From the NCBI GenBank assembly GCA_020697255.1, contig JAJFBE010000001.1, forward strand, positions 372,001-436,000: a stretch of DNA of 64,000 nt. The letters run 5' to 3'. The translations under genes and the position numbers were made by a program. This DNA is from Burkholderiales bacterium (GTDB lineage Bacteria; Pseudomonadota; Gammaproteobacteria; Burkholderiales; UBA11063). A model generated the notes under the pieces. That model saw only the letters and a program-made list of their open reading frames with translations, was not told the origin of the DNA and did not search any database. This document shows, piece after piece, positions 37,461 through 46,785 of this stretch (the stretch's first letter is position 1; each line of letters starts with the position of its first letter).

Positions 37461-39020
37461 TTAGTGGCGGAAGATCCGATAGCCCGTTAATACCATAGCA
37501 ATATTTAATTCATCTGCTGCCGCAAAAACCTCTTTATCTTTGATTGAACCACCTGGCTGAATAATAGCTTTTACTCCACCTGATGCTAATAAATCTACAT
37601 TATCCCTAAATGGGAAGAAGGCATCTGATGCACATACGCTTCCAACCGGGTCAAAACCATACTCACGAGCTTTAGACATAGCCAATTTACTTGAATCAAT
37701 CCTCGACATTTGTCCAGCCCCGATACCAATAGTCTGCCCATCTTTAACCAGAACTATAGCATTAGATTTAACGAACCTTGCAACTGCCCAGGCAAAAACC
37801 AAATCATCTATTATTTTTGAATCAGGTTCTATTTTAGTAACAGTCTTTAGCTGTGTTTTATCCAAAATTTTATCTTCTATACTTTGGACTAAAATACCTC
37901 CTCCTATTCTTTTATAATCAAAGCGATTGTGTTCATCATGTGTCAGCCTGATTTCTAATACCCGTATATTTGGCTTATTGCTAAAACTTGCTAATGCTTC
38001 CGGTGTAAACCCAGGAGCTACTACCACCTCAACAAATTGAGAGCTAACAGCCCGAGCAGTATCAACATCAACAATTTTATTAAATGCAATTATTCCACCA
38101 AAACTACTAACCGGATCTGAAGCATTGGCTTTCTTGTGTGCATTAAATGGGTCAGCCGCCAGTGCTACTCCACATGGATTAGCATGCTTAACTATCACAC
38201 ACGCGGCATCAGTAAATTGCTTCACACATTCCCAGGCCGTATCGGTATCGGCCAAATTATTGTAAGATAACTCTTTACCCTGTAACTGCTTAAAACTTGC
38301 CAATAAACCGCCAACTTCGCCAGCATCTTTATAAAAAGCGGCCTTTTGATGAGAGTTTTCGCCATAACGCAGTGTCTGAACCAAATGAAGCGGAATAGTA
38401 ATTTGGGGAGCAAATTTTGTATTATCAGCTAACTGTGAGCCAAGATATTGGCTAATAATACTATCATAATATGCAGTATGGCTAAACGCCTTATATGCCA
38501 GCTGCAATCTATGTCTCTGACTAATATCTTTATGCTGCTGCAACTGACTAATTATATGCGAATAATCTTCCGGGTTAGTTACAATAACTACATGTTGATG
38601 ATTTTTACTACTAGCTCGGATCATTGCCGGGCCACCAATATCAATATTTTCAATTGCATCATTAAAAGTACAATCAAGTTTGGCAACTGTTGCTTCAAAG
38701 GGGTATAAATTGACACACACTAAATCAATTCCAGAGATATCGTGCTTTTCTAATTGTGCAATATGATTATCATCATCACGCCTGGCTAAAATTGCTCCGT
38801 GTATATTAGGATGCAGAGTCTTAACCCTTCCATCCAAAATTTCAGGAAATTTTGTTACATTGGCAACAGAAATAACAGGTATATTATTTTTTAATAAATG
38901 CTCATACGTACCACCGGTAGATAAAATTTCCACGCCTAATTTATTTAGGGCACTTGCAAAATCTAAAATTCCGGTTTTATCAGAAACGCTGATTAATGCG
39001 CGTTTAATTGCTATTGTCAC
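37461..39020 (-). CDS. purH: Bifunctional AICAR transformylase/IMP cyclohydrolase
   Basis: Catalyses the last two steps of IMP synthesis. Residues 1-145 form the MGS-like cyclohydrolase domain (ISVSDKTGI, STGGTYEHL). The rest is the transformylase domain, with RYGENSHQKA, VKHANPCGVA and the C-terminal DAFFPFRD...QPGGSIKD. The 519-residue length is normal. The start codon is GTG, preceded by AAAGGA. A DUF4385 gene lies upstream on the same strand. Confidence 0.96.
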   Translation of the reverse strand: MTIAIKRALISVSDKTGILDFASALNKLGVEILSTGGTYEHLLKNNIPVISVANVTKFPEILDGRVKTLHPNIHGAILARRDDDNHIAQLEKHDISGIDLVCVNLYPFEATVAKLDCTFNDAIENIDIGGPAMIRASSKNHQHVVIVTNPEDYSHIISQLQQHKDISQRHRLQLAYKAFSHTAYYDSIISQYLGSQLADNTKFAPQITIPLHLVQTLRYGENSHQKAAFYKDAGEVGGLLASFKQLQGKELSYNNLADTDTAWECVKQFTDAACVIVKHANPCGVALAADPFNAHKKANASDPVSSFGGIIAFNKIVDVDTARAVSSQFVEVVVAPGFTPEALASFSNKPNIRVLEIRLTHDEHNRFDYKRIGGGILVQSIEDKILDKTQLKTVTKIEPDSKIIDDLVFAWAVARFVKSNAIVLVKDGQTIGIGAGQMSRIDSSKLAMSKAREYGFDPVGSVCASDAFFPFRDNVDLLASGGVKAIIQPGGSIKDKEVFAAADELNIAMVLTGYRIFRH

Positions 39021-39118
39021 TATAATGTCCTTTTAATAGTATGAAGTAAAAATAAGGCAATATTATCCCATAATGGAAATTGGCTTGTCATTTTAGTTCT
39101 TTAGGATTAACCAGGTGG

Positions 39119-39610
39119 TTATCCATAATGCTTTTTCCAGTCTAATTTCATTTTTTTATACTTTTGATTAGCTTCAGCTTCTTTCCATTTGGCAAAAAAT
39201 ATGTTTGCACTAAGCGCTTTTTGTGGATCTCCTGTACCACGGTTATTCAAATTATAGTTATTACTTTTATCATACTTAACACCGCCTTTATAATTAGTAT
39301 AACGCCTGGATCTGGTATAACCCATTTGTAAATATTTACGTGCCATATCAGCACCAACAAAGTCGTCATCAGATAAGTATTGGATAAATAATTCAAAAAT
39401 TTTATTACTGCTGTATGTTGCTATTTCTGGTGTTTTAAATTTCCAATATTGGCCAATTTCACTTTTATATGGTTCACATATTAAAACGCCTTGTTCACCC
39501 TTGCCAACTTTATATAATTCAGGGTGCTGCCTATAATCTATATTCTTTTTCCAAGAATAACTTTTGTAATCAAAATTTAAATAGCTTGGTTTTTGTTGTT
39601 TTCTTTCCAT
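39119..39610 (-). CDS. DUF4385 family protein
   Basis: A 163-residue protein that I recognise as DUF4385 from NIDYRQHPELYKVGKGEQGV, EPYKSEI and DFVGADMARKYLQMGYTRSR. The function is unknown. It is soluble and very rich in Tyr and Lys. It reads toward purH with about 100 bases between them. The repeated Lys/Tyr/Arg clusters would suit nucleic-acid binding, but that is a guess. Confidence 0.85.
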   Translation of the reverse strand: MERKQQKPSYLNFDYKSYSWKKNIDYRQHPELYKVGKGEQGVLICEPYKSEIGQYWKFKTPEIATYSSNKIFELFIQYLSDDDFVGADMARKYLQMGYTRSRRYTNYKGGVKYDKSNNYNLNNRGTGDPQKALSANIFFAKWKEAEANQKYKKMKLDWKKHYG

Positions 39611-39756
39611 AATTTCAACTCAATTATATTTATACTTCTTGCAATTTTTGCCGGATTTTATCAAAGGTATATGCCTATTTATGGTATTATAACGTACAAT
39701 TTTTATATATAGGGCCGTAGAAATTCGGCAGCTATTAATCTTTAGAAAATATTTAT

Positions 39757-40404
39757 ATGTCGGGTATAGTAGTTCTTATCTCCGGTCGTGGCTCAAATTT
39801 AGCTGCCTTGTGTAATAATTTGGACCTGGTCAAACATATTAAAGGTGTTATTTGCAATAATGTAGATGCACCAGGCCTTAGCATTGCTAAAAAATTTGGC
39901 ATACCTTCACATATTATTCAACATAAGCAATACCTAACCCGGGAAGAGTTTGACAAACATATGGCACAGATTATTGATGGTTATAATCCCAGGTACGTTA
40001 TTCTAGCTGGGTTTATGCGGATATTGAGCCCATGGTTTGTAAATCGTTACCACATGCGCCTGGTTAATATACACCCCTCGTTACTGCCTTCCTTTATTGG
40101 CATAAATGCAATTGATCAGGCTTTTGCCGCTAAAGTTAAGGTAAGTGGTCTTACAATTCATTTTGTAACGGATAAACTAGATCATGGACCCATCATTGCC
40201 CAGGGAGTTGTATCTAATAAATCATCTACTTTGGAAGAATTGGCAGATAAAATTCATACACTTGAACATGTAGCATATCCATTTATTGTAAGCAAATTGC
40301 TTAGTAACAAGGTAAATATTTTAGATGATGAAACCATTGTCGTTGAAAAAGATAAAGATGATATACAATTATTGGGCAAATTCTATAATAGCTTATTTTA
40401 TTGA
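39757..40404 (+). CDS. purN: Phosphoribosylglycinamide formyltransferase
   Basis: Transfers a formyl group from 10-formyl-THF to GAR in purine synthesis. The 215-residue protein has the phosphate-binding SGRGSNL at the N-terminus, the catalytic NIHPSLLPSF, and the VSGLTIHFV...DHGPIIAQ segment with the catalytic Asp. It lies near purH, on the opposite strand and separated by DUF4385. Confidence 0.95.
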   Translation: MSGIVVLISGRGSNLAALCNNLDLVKHIKGVICNNVDAPGLSIAKKFGIPSHIIQHKQYLTREEFDKHMAQIIDGYNPRYVILAGFMRILSPWFVNRYHMRLVNIHPSLLPSFIGINAIDQAFAAKVKVSGLTIHFVTDKLDHGPIIAQGVVSNKSSTLEELADKIHTLEHVAYPFIVSKLLSNKVNILDDETIVVEKDKDDIQLLGKFYNSLFY

Positions 40405-40482
40405 TCTGGCCGCATGATTCATATTCGTTTCTTTCTAAAGAGCTATTAGTATCAAATACATAAAAACCATTATACATCTATA

Positions 40483-40512
40483 TAGACATCTTTTCTAAAA
40501 ATATGTTATAAT
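40483..40512 (+). promoter_or_regulatory. Promoter of the secreted phosphoesterase gene
   Basis: TAGACA (40483-40488), 18 bases, then a perfect TATAAT (40507-40512). The start codon at 40656 lies about 140 bases downstream, leaving a long 5' leader. Confidence 0.55.
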
Positions 40513-40655
40513 ATGTATACTGAGGTACGTAATTTTACGCAAAATAATTATCGGCGTTAAATTAAATACCTTAAAAATAGCTAGAGTTAGCAAAGCTTTA
40601 CATTTCTATATAAGTTTTGGCTATAACTAGTATAAAATTTTTAAGGAAGAATAAA

Positions 40656-42371
40656 ATGAAAATTAAACAATTCGTTTTTATAACAGGTATGGTTACCTCG
40701 TTATTCTCGTGCTTAAATGTAGCACAAGCTGAAACACCACACGGTACATGTACATTCTCAGTTGATGGACATGTGTTACCACAACTTACAAACTATCCAG
40801 ATGCTCATACACTTTTATCAAATATTTGTACAGATAAAGTAAATCTCACTGGCTGCACTATCCCCTGGGAAAGGGCAGATGATAAGTCAAGAGTTGATGT
40901 GTATTTTAACAATGAAAAGTATGGCACATCCATACCTGATTTTTCAGTATATGATGACAATCTGATTTTTGCAAAAATAGCCGCTCATGGCTATGAACTA
41001 CGTATTCAACAAAACGAAGCAAACTCTAAATATACTATCAACTTTCCCATAGAGCTTACTAAAGAGGGATCTTGCCAGGAAACCATTAAGCCAGGTGAGC
41101 AAAATATATTGCAGCTAACTGATATTCATTTTAATCCTTTTGCTGAATGTACGGCAAACGTTAAACCATGCAAGGTAATAGGATCTCTTATAGCAAATGA
41201 TATTCATAAATGGTCAACTCTTCTGAGCTCAGGAGCGATTAATAATTATAAAGAAGAGACGAACAATGCCTTTTTAACTCATGGATTTGACAAGCTTGCA
41301 GAGATTGTGGTAAGAAAGGGTGTTAAAACTATTTTAATATCCGGAGATACACTTGCGCATGACTTTGACACAAATTACAAAAACTTTGCTCCATCACAGT
41401 ATACTACAAATACTGCATATTTTAGTGATTTCTGTGTAAAAACCTTACTATATGTTGTTCTAGAATTAGAAAAAAGAGTTCCCGCCGGTACTAAGATATA
41501 CGTTACATTAGGTAATAATGATTCAGATATCAAAAATTATAAAATGCAATCTCACAATTTTTTATCAAAGGTGGCAGCAGGGCTTAGTAAGTATGTTGAT
41601 TCAAATAGTATCAACAGCTTTACCACCTCCTATGATAAGGGTGGATATTTTAGTGTTCCATTATCAGATAAAATTACTCTAATTGGATTAAACACGAATA
41701 GTTTCTCACCAGATACAACTGCTACAGGTGACATAACGGCTTCAAATGCCCAGTTGAACTGGTTTACTAATGAGCTTGTTACAGCGGAAAAGAACGGTAA
41801 AAAAGTTATCCTTACCCAACATATCCCTTATGGAATGAATCTATATTTTGCTGCAAAAAACAATATCGCTTTTTCAGCATTAGATGATAAGTTAGAGGTA
41901 GGGTATTTTAACCAGTTGAAACAACATTATCCTGTCATTTCCTCAATATATGCCGGGCATTTTCACGGTGAATTTTTATCTTTAATAGATGGCAAAATCC
42001 CCGTTATAGGAACAATAGCATTTAATAGCTATTTTGGTAATAATCCAGGGTTTAAAGTAATTCACATTTCACCTGAAGGGAATTTTGATGGCTATACAAC
42101 ATACTTCTTCTCTCAGGCAACTAATGCACCTATGGCATGGACTCCTTTATATGACTACGGCTCAACCTATGGAAGCCCGGATATGATAGTTTATACGCTC
42201 CAAAATTTCCCTTATGATCTTAAGGATCCAAAGGTATTTAATTACCGGACTTACTACGCCGGAGGATATGGTGCCAGTACAGGATTAATTACAGAAGACC
42301 AGTACTGGAAAGCTTACTACTGTGGTATTAAGTATAGTGAATCACCAGCTTACACTGCGTGTATTAAGTAG
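40656..42371 (+). CDS. Secreted calcineurin-like phosphoesterase, acid-sphingomyelinase-like
   Basis: A 571-residue exported protein. The signal peptide runs to AQA (about residue 24). The dimetal phosphoesterase motifs appear in order: QLTDIHFNP (Asp-x-His), SGDTLAHD, LGNNDSD, TQHIPYGM and AGHFHGEF. Spacing and the C-terminal region resemble eukaryotic acid sphingomyelinase and similar exoenzymes of host-associated bacteria. Several Cys before the domain may form disulfides. I start at 40656, where AAGGA precedes the ATG, rather than 40617. The substrate is not determined; a lipid phosphodiester or a nucleotide is plausible. Confidence 0.85.
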   Translation: MKIKQFVFITGMVTSLFSCLNVAQAETPHGTCTFSVDGHVLPQLTNYPDAHTLLSNICTDKVNLTGCTIPWERADDKSRVDVYFNNEKYGTSIPDFSVYDDNLIFAKIAAHGYELRIQQNEANSKYTINFPIELTKEGSCQETIKPGEQNILQLTDIHFNPFAECTANVKPCKVIGSLIANDIHKWSTLLSSGAINNYKEETNNAFLTHGFDKLAEIVVRKGVKTILISGDTLAHDFDTNYKNFAPSQYTTNTAYFSDFCVKTLLYVVLELEKRVPAGTKIYVTLGNNDSDIKNYKMQSHNFLSKVAAGLSKYVDSNSINSFTTSYDKGGYFSVPLSDKITLIGLNTNSFSPDTTATGDITASNAQLNWFTNELVTAEKNGKKVILTQHIPYGMNLYFAAKNNIAFSALDDKLEVGYFNQLKQHYPVISSIYAGHFHGEFLSLIDGKIPVIGTIAFNSYFGNNPGFKVIHISPEGNFDGYTTYFFSQATNAPMAWTPLYDYGSTYGSPDMIVYTLQNFPYDLKDPKVFNYRTYYAGGYGASTGLITEDQYWKAYYCGIKYSESPAYTACIK

Positions 42372-42401
42372 GCACTCTTAAAATCAAGATGTGGTAAAAT
42401 C

Positions 42402-42443
42402 AAAGCTACGATAAATAGCTTAAAAATATTTATCGTAGGCTTT
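42402..42443. terminator. Bidirectional terminator
   Basis: A 16-bp stem with one bulge: AAAGCTACGATAAATA pairs with TATTTATCGTAGGCTTT around a nine-base loop. It lies between the secreted phosphoesterase gene and the convergent small membrane-protein genes. Confidence 0.8.
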
Positions 42444-42469
42444 ATATAAATAGCTAAATCTAGCTTTAG

Positions 42470-42610
42470 TCATGATTTCCTCATTTTAGTATGGTCATAA
42501 GATTTTTTATGTGAATCATCTGGCTTCTTCATTTCATAGATCACCCAAGCTGTAAAAAGCCCTGCCACAACTATAACCCCCAGTGCTGATAACAAATAAG
42601 CTACCATCAT
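42470..42610 (-). CDS. Small single-span membrane protein (46 residues)
   Basis: On the minus strand, an AAAAGGA site is followed by ATG-ATG at 42610 and a 46-codon frame. Residues 3-27 form one membrane segment (LLSALGVIVVAGLFTAW). A Lys/His/Asp-rich cytoplasmic tail, KKPDDSHKKSYDHTK, follows. It starts nine bases after the upstream small membrane gene ends, so the two are probably cotranscribed. I recognise no family. Its position at the end of the type IV secretion block leaves open a role in that system. Confidence 0.6.
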   Translation of the reverse strand: MMVAYLLSALGVIVVAGLFTAWVIYEMKKPDDSHKKSYDHTKMRKS

Positions 42611-42619
42611 TCATTCCTT

Positions 42620-42829
42620 TTATTTAATCAATTTCTGTCCAGAGCTTATCAATATTAAAGAAAATGTTTGCAAAATAAACCATAGTGTAAACACTACAAC
42701 TCCGTAAACTTGCCTATAATTTGTCCAACCAAAATAGGTAAACACTCCAGCTAATGCCCAAGATGCAGATCTTAATTGTTCTGAAATAATTTTTATGACT
42801 TCATAGTCTCTGAAATTAATTATTCTCAT
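42620..42829 (-). CDS. Small membrane protein (69 residues)
   Basis: A 69-residue protein with an amphipathic N-terminus (INFRDYEVIKIISEQL) and one or two membrane segments (SWALAGVFTYFGW, VVVFTLWFILQTFSLIL). It reads in the direction of the type IV secretion genes and lies 62 bases downstream of ssb. I do not recognise the family. A downstream 46-codon membrane gene follows at nine bases. Confidence 0.6.
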   Translation of the reverse strand: MRIINFRDYEVIKIISEQLRSASWALAGVFTYFGWTNYRQVYGVVVFTLWFILQTFSLILISSGQKLIK

Positions 42830-42891
42830 ACTAACCCTATATCAATATTATACAGTAACTTGAATGGTTACTGTATAATGGTTATAATTAT

Positions 42892-43290
42892 TTATAGTGG
42901 AGCGCCACTGACAGCGCTATCTGGCGGTAAATCATGCTCATCAAGTTCAAATGTGGGGATATCCTTATTGGTATCATCGCGTTCTACCCTATTTAAAAGC
43001 TCCACATTATTTGCGTATAAACGCTGAACCGGCACCGGCACATTTTCAGAATTTAGGTAAGCTCCAACTGATGGAAACCCTTCAACTAAGACCTTATTGC
43101 CTTTTTTGGCATAAGTTGTTATGACCTCTGCCAAACGCCCATTACAGCTTACATCTATCCAGTCGGTTCGTCGCTTAGCTTTAGTACCCGAAGTTACCCC
43201 AACCGAAAAAGTTGCAAAAGAATTGCCTTCAGGATCAATGCGTAATTCGGGGTCGCGTCCCAAATTGCCCGTAATTGTTAGTCTTTTCAT
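42892..43290 (-). CDS. ssb: Single-stranded DNA-binding protein, conjugation-associated
   Basis: A 132-residue OB-fold protein with LTITGNLGRDPELR and a second strand TDWIDVSCNGRLAEV. The C-terminus (FELDEHDLPPDSAVSGAPL) does not end in the usual acidic DDDIPF tip, so it may not recruit the usual partners of chromosomal SSB. It lies directly downstream of traF in the type IV secretion operon, and is therefore more likely a mobile-element SSB than the housekeeping one. Confidence 0.85.
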   Translation of the reverse strand: MKRLTITGNLGRDPELRIDPEGNSFATFSVGVTSGTKAKRRTDWIDVSCNGRLAEVITTYAKKGNKVLVEGFPSVGAYLNSENVPVPVQRLYANNVELLNRVERDDTNKDIPTFELDEHDLPPDSAVSGAPL

Positions 43291-43336
43291 AATTATTCCT
43301 TTCTTAAAAAACTAAACAGATTAAAAATTTTTGTGC

Positions 43337-43876
43337 CTACCAAATTGGTTGGTCGTGCGGTATAAATAGTATTGCTCTATATTGCAAATCAGTATTCTTG
43401 ACCACACCAAAATAGCGCGAATCATAAGAATTTTTGCCATTGCCCAATAAAAAATATTCATCTTTGCCCAATTTATATGTTGTACCTATATGCAAAGGGT
43501 TTAATTGGATATTTTGGTATTTCCTAAATACAGTCGTATTTGTAAGCAACACATTATTTATAAAAATACCCCCTCTGCCAACTACAACCATATCACCATC
43601 TATGGCTGCTATTTTTTTAAGTAAAAATGGTAAGGCACATCCTCCGGATGACATATATGGCAAGCCAAATTTATGTAAAATACTAATACTCCGTACATCA
43701 CGAATACAAGACAATACCAAATCAGCCCTATTAAATACATGTGGTTTATATACAAAATAGTACCCTCTTTGCTCTGAAGTACTGGGATTAAAATATATAT
43801 GCTCATTTATAAAATATATTCCAGCTAAAATTAATAAACTGGCAAAACTAATAATTTTGTTTTTTGATATATTCAC
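43337..43876 (-). CDS. traF: Conjugal transfer signal peptidase TraF (S26)
   Basis: A 179-residue S26C-type signal peptidase with an N-terminal membrane segment. The nucleophile Ser lies in NPSTSEQRGYYF and the general base Lys in LPFLLKKIAAIDGD; GNGKNSYDSRYFG is the conserved C-terminal box. In RP4 the homologue matures and cyclises the TrbC pilin, and a TrbC-like gene is present at 51559. It overlaps trbB by four bases. Confidence 0.88.
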   Translation of the reverse strand: MNISKNKIISFASLLILAGIYFINEHIYFNPSTSEQRGYYFVYKPHVFNRADLVLSCIRDVRSISILHKFGLPYMSSGGCALPFLLKKIAAIDGDMVVVGRGGIFINNVLLTNTTVFRKYQNIQLNPLHIGTTYKLGKDEYFLLGNGKNSYDSRYFGVVKNTDLQYRAILFIPHDQPIW

Positions 43877-44928
43877 TCAAAACTTTCTTCCATTTTGTCG
43901 TATATAATGTCCTGATAAATATCTTTATCCGTGTCATATTGCAATATCTGCCTAAGTGCTGTTACTTTTCTTTGGGTGGTATTATGGTATTCACCATCAA
44001 CTTCTCTTCGTACTGTCATATTTTGAAGTGAAATAATTCCATTTATTGTAAACCCGATTTCTTTACGGTTTATTCTGGCATTTGCATGATCTGCAATACA
44101 GTTCTCAAAACGATGTAAGGCTTCTTCTACACCATTAGCATGAATTGTTGCAACTCCACCTGGATGTCCGGTATTCCAGGCTTTAAGTAGTGTATATGCC
44201 TCAGCTCCACGTACTTCCCCCATAACAATACGCTCCGGCTTAAAACGTAAGGTAGTACGTAGTGCTTCATACATAGAAAAAAATTCACCGGTGGTAAATG
44301 CAATTGAACGTGCAGTATCAAATTGTAGTTCGGGCACATCTTCAATTATTAATATTCGGCAACTTGGAAACAATCTACTAATTTCATGTAAAATTGCATT
44401 GGCCAAAGTCGTCTTACCTGAACCAGTCCCCCCTGCAATTAAAATATTAAACTTACGTTTTATCCAAGAAATAATCGTATCTTTACTAGTTGCTGATAAA
44501 ACCCCCTGATTAACAAAATCATCAAGAGTATAAACAACTGATGCATGTCTTCGTATACAAAATGCCGGAAATATGCTAGCTGGTGGAATTACCCCGGTAA
44601 ATCTATGTCCGTATTTAGGAATCTGGCATTCCAGGTACGGATTTTTATTATGAATAAACTTACCGGTTATACTAGCTAAAACGCTCATAATTGTCTCTGC
44701 TTTAGTTGCAGACATTTTGATAATTTCAGTTTTACCATCTGGCAAATTTTGGTAAAGGTTTTGTAACCCCTCACCATGACGCTCAACAAGAACATGTCCT
44801 TCATAACTACCATCTGCAGTTTTATAAGGATTTAATATTACTTCAGTGGTTCTTTCATCCTCAATGGTTGCCAGAATTTCTGCCATATCTTTTTCCAGAT
44901 GACGTAATGCATCATTTATCTTTGTCAT
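43873..44928 (-). CDS. trbB: TrbB/VirB11-type traffic ATPase
   Basis: A hexameric secretion ATPase of 351 residues. The N-terminal domain (NDALRHLEKDMAEIL) is followed by Walker A AGGTGSGKTTLA, the Asp box IIEDVPELQ, Walker B and the His box GHPGGVATIHAN. It powers pilus assembly and substrate transfer at the cytoplasmic face. It is placed next to last in the operon rather than first, as it is in RP4. Confidence 0.93.
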   Translation of the reverse strand: MTKINDALRHLEKDMAEILATIEDERTTEVILNPYKTADGSYEGHVLVERHGEGLQNLYQNLPDGKTEIIKMSATKAETIMSVLASITGKFIHNKNPYLECQIPKYGHRFTGVIPPASIFPAFCIRRHASVVYTLDDFVNQGVLSATSKDTIISWIKRKFNILIAGGTGSGKTTLANAILHEISRLFPSCRILIIEDVPELQFDTARSIAFTTGEFFSMYEALRTTLRFKPERIVMGEVRGAEAYTLLKAWNTGHPGGVATIHANGVEEALHRFENCIADHANARINRKEIGFTINGIISLQNMTVRREVDGEYHNTTQRKVTALRQILQYDTDKDIYQDIIYDKMEESFE

Positions 44929-46041
44929 TTATTTTGTATTTCCAAAAGGATTTATTTTGCCTTTTGCCCCTAAGCTAGTATTGCCGGCACCGCCAGTTAC
45001 TAAATCGGTTAATCTGCCAGAGATAGTACTTTGTCCCTCATGACCTGAATTATTCCCAAATGATGAAGTATTGCCACCTTTATTAGTACCGTGTTCATTT
45101 GCTATTCCGCCTTCTGTAGCTAAATTTGGTGAATTATCCCCTGCGGTAATTTGTCCACTAAGAGTAGACGCCAGCCAGTCTGGCATTTGCCATAAGGCTA
45201 AAGAAATGATAACTGCTGTAACAAATACACGGCATATCACTCCTGCCAAAACAGTTAGATCCGCATTTACTGCCTGGTTAATATCAGTTGCCCAATTTTT
45301 CATCTGTGCATTTAAGACCCCCATAATCAGGCATACTACAAAAAATTTTATTCCAACCGAAATTGTTGCACTAATATAGCGCTCCCAGTAATTGCGCGTC
45401 CACGAGCTACCAGCAAAGCCTGCAAATATAAATCCGCCATAAATTATTAAATATGCTTGTAAAATTATCTGCATCAGGTAATAAGCTATAAAAATTAGTA
45501 CTATAAATAATAATACCTGGATTATAGCTAAGGTAATCTTAAGTGTTATGTAATCAAATGTCCCGGTTTGATCAGTGGCTGTATGTATCATATCTGCCAT
45601 GCAAGAAAAATTACTAATTACTGCTGATGGCCCAAGAGTATTTAAGCCACTACCTGTTTTCATATTTAAACTAAACCCACCCAGGCTACTACCTAAACCC
45701 GATAAAAATTCAATTATTCCTCTATACATCTCAATATTTACCAAATACCGGGCAAAGAAAAAACATAACACTGTACGTGTAAAAAAGAATACCCATAGTT
45801 TCTCAATATCACCAGCAAATACTTTCTTAACCGTTAATTGCCACATAAATTCCATACCAAATAAAATAAAAAAAAACTTCTTAGCTATTGGTTCTATTGT
45901 GTTTTGCCAACTGGTAGCTGCATTACCAAATTGCAATAAAATATCATCTAATATCCCGCCGCCCTTAATTACACAAGTGGGTACATCTGCATATGTACTA
46001 CAGATAACCAAGCAAATTATTAAATATTTAATTTTTATCAT
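44929..46041 (-). CDS. trbL: TrbL/VirB6-like channel protein
   Basis: A 370-residue polytopic membrane protein with five to six membrane segments. The N-terminus carries a signal-like segment and LDDILLQFGNAATSWQNTIEPIAKKFFFILF, typical of TrbL. The C-terminus is a Gly/Asn/Ser-rich tail (residues about 300-370), as in other TrbL proteins. It abuts trbB directly and contributes the inner-membrane part of the translocation pore. Confidence 0.88.
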   Translation of the reverse strand: MIKIKYLIICLVICSTYADVPTCVIKGGGILDDILLQFGNAATSWQNTIEPIAKKFFFILFGMEFMWQLTVKKVFAGDIEKLWVFFFTRTVLCFFFARYLVNIEMYRGIIEFLSGLGSSLGGFSLNMKTGSGLNTLGPSAVISNFSCMADMIHTATDQTGTFDYITLKITLAIIQVLLFIVLIFIAYYLMQIILQAYLIIYGGFIFAGFAGSSWTRNYWERYISATISVGIKFFVVCLIMGVLNAQMKNWATDINQAVNADLTVLAGVICRVFVTAVIISLALWQMPDWLASTLSGQITAGDNSPNLATEGGIANEHGTNKGGNTSSFGNNSGHEGQSTISGRLTDLVTGGAGNTSLGAKGKINPFGNTK

Positions 46042-46138
46042 TTATACTTACTTATAAAAAATAGAGTATGGACATTAGCTCATAGCCTGAGATGGCAAGC
46101 TAATATAAAATCCTGATATTGTCGGGTATGACATTTTA

Positions 46139-46774
46139 TTACAATCCATTTTGCCCAAAACCTAAATATAAATCTGCATTATTTTGTTTAGCCAATTTTT
46201 CTTCAGCTAATTTTTTCTGTGCACTTTGAGCTAATAAAACCTGGATCTGTGCCAATGATCCTTGTATTGCTGCCTGTGTCTGGATTGAAGCAGCCTGCAA
46301 TGCAAGAGCGGCCTCCTTCGGATTGGTATTAAAAATTTTTAAAATATCTTGCAGACTTCTTATTGTATTTTGTACACCAATCATATTATTTATTGCAGTA
46401 CTAAACTGTGAACATAGATCATCATTTACCTGATTTAGATATTCCTGCAACGCCAGCTGCCCTGATTTGGAGCATAGCTGGCAAATTGCTCCACCAGCTC
46501 GTTCTACATCTTGTAAGCTTTTAAGTTCACGTAGTTGTGTTGCTATATCAACTGCTTCACTAATTTTTAGTAAGCCTGTAGTTATCTGTGCCGCATAAAC
46601 ACCCATAGTTTTTACATCCTGTGCTACCTCATATACATCAGTTGTAGGTACAATAGCTTCTGCACAACCAAAAAATAATATATTTATTGTGTATATTAAT
46701 ATTTTTTTAGCTGCTTGATTCCTAATCAATTTTCTACCTATTCCCACAAAAACTCCGTTTTGCTCCGTTTTCAT
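46139..46774 (-). CDS. trbJ: TrbJ/VirB5-like protein
   Basis: A helical periplasmic protein with an N-terminal hydrophobic export segment (ILIYTINILFFGCAEA). Long helices rich in Gln and Ala (LQAASIQTQAAIQGSLAQIQVLLAQ) and a central Cys pair ICQLC fit VirB5/TrbJ, the minor pilus component. I start it at 46774, where AAAGGA precedes the ATG, rather than 46789. A 97-base gap with a short hairpin separates it from trbL. Confidence 0.8.
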   Translation of the reverse strand: MKTEQNGVFVGIGRKLIRNQAAKKILIYTINILFFGCAEAIVPTTDVYEVAQDVKTMGVYAAQITTGLLKISEAVDIATQLRELKSLQDVERAGGAICQLCSKSGQLALQEYLNQVNDDLCSQFSTAINNMIGVQNTIRSLQDILKIFNTNPKEAALALQAASIQTQAAIQGSLAQIQVLLAQSAQKKLAEEKLAKQNNADLYLGFGQNGL

Positions 46775-46785
46775 ACTTTTTCCTT

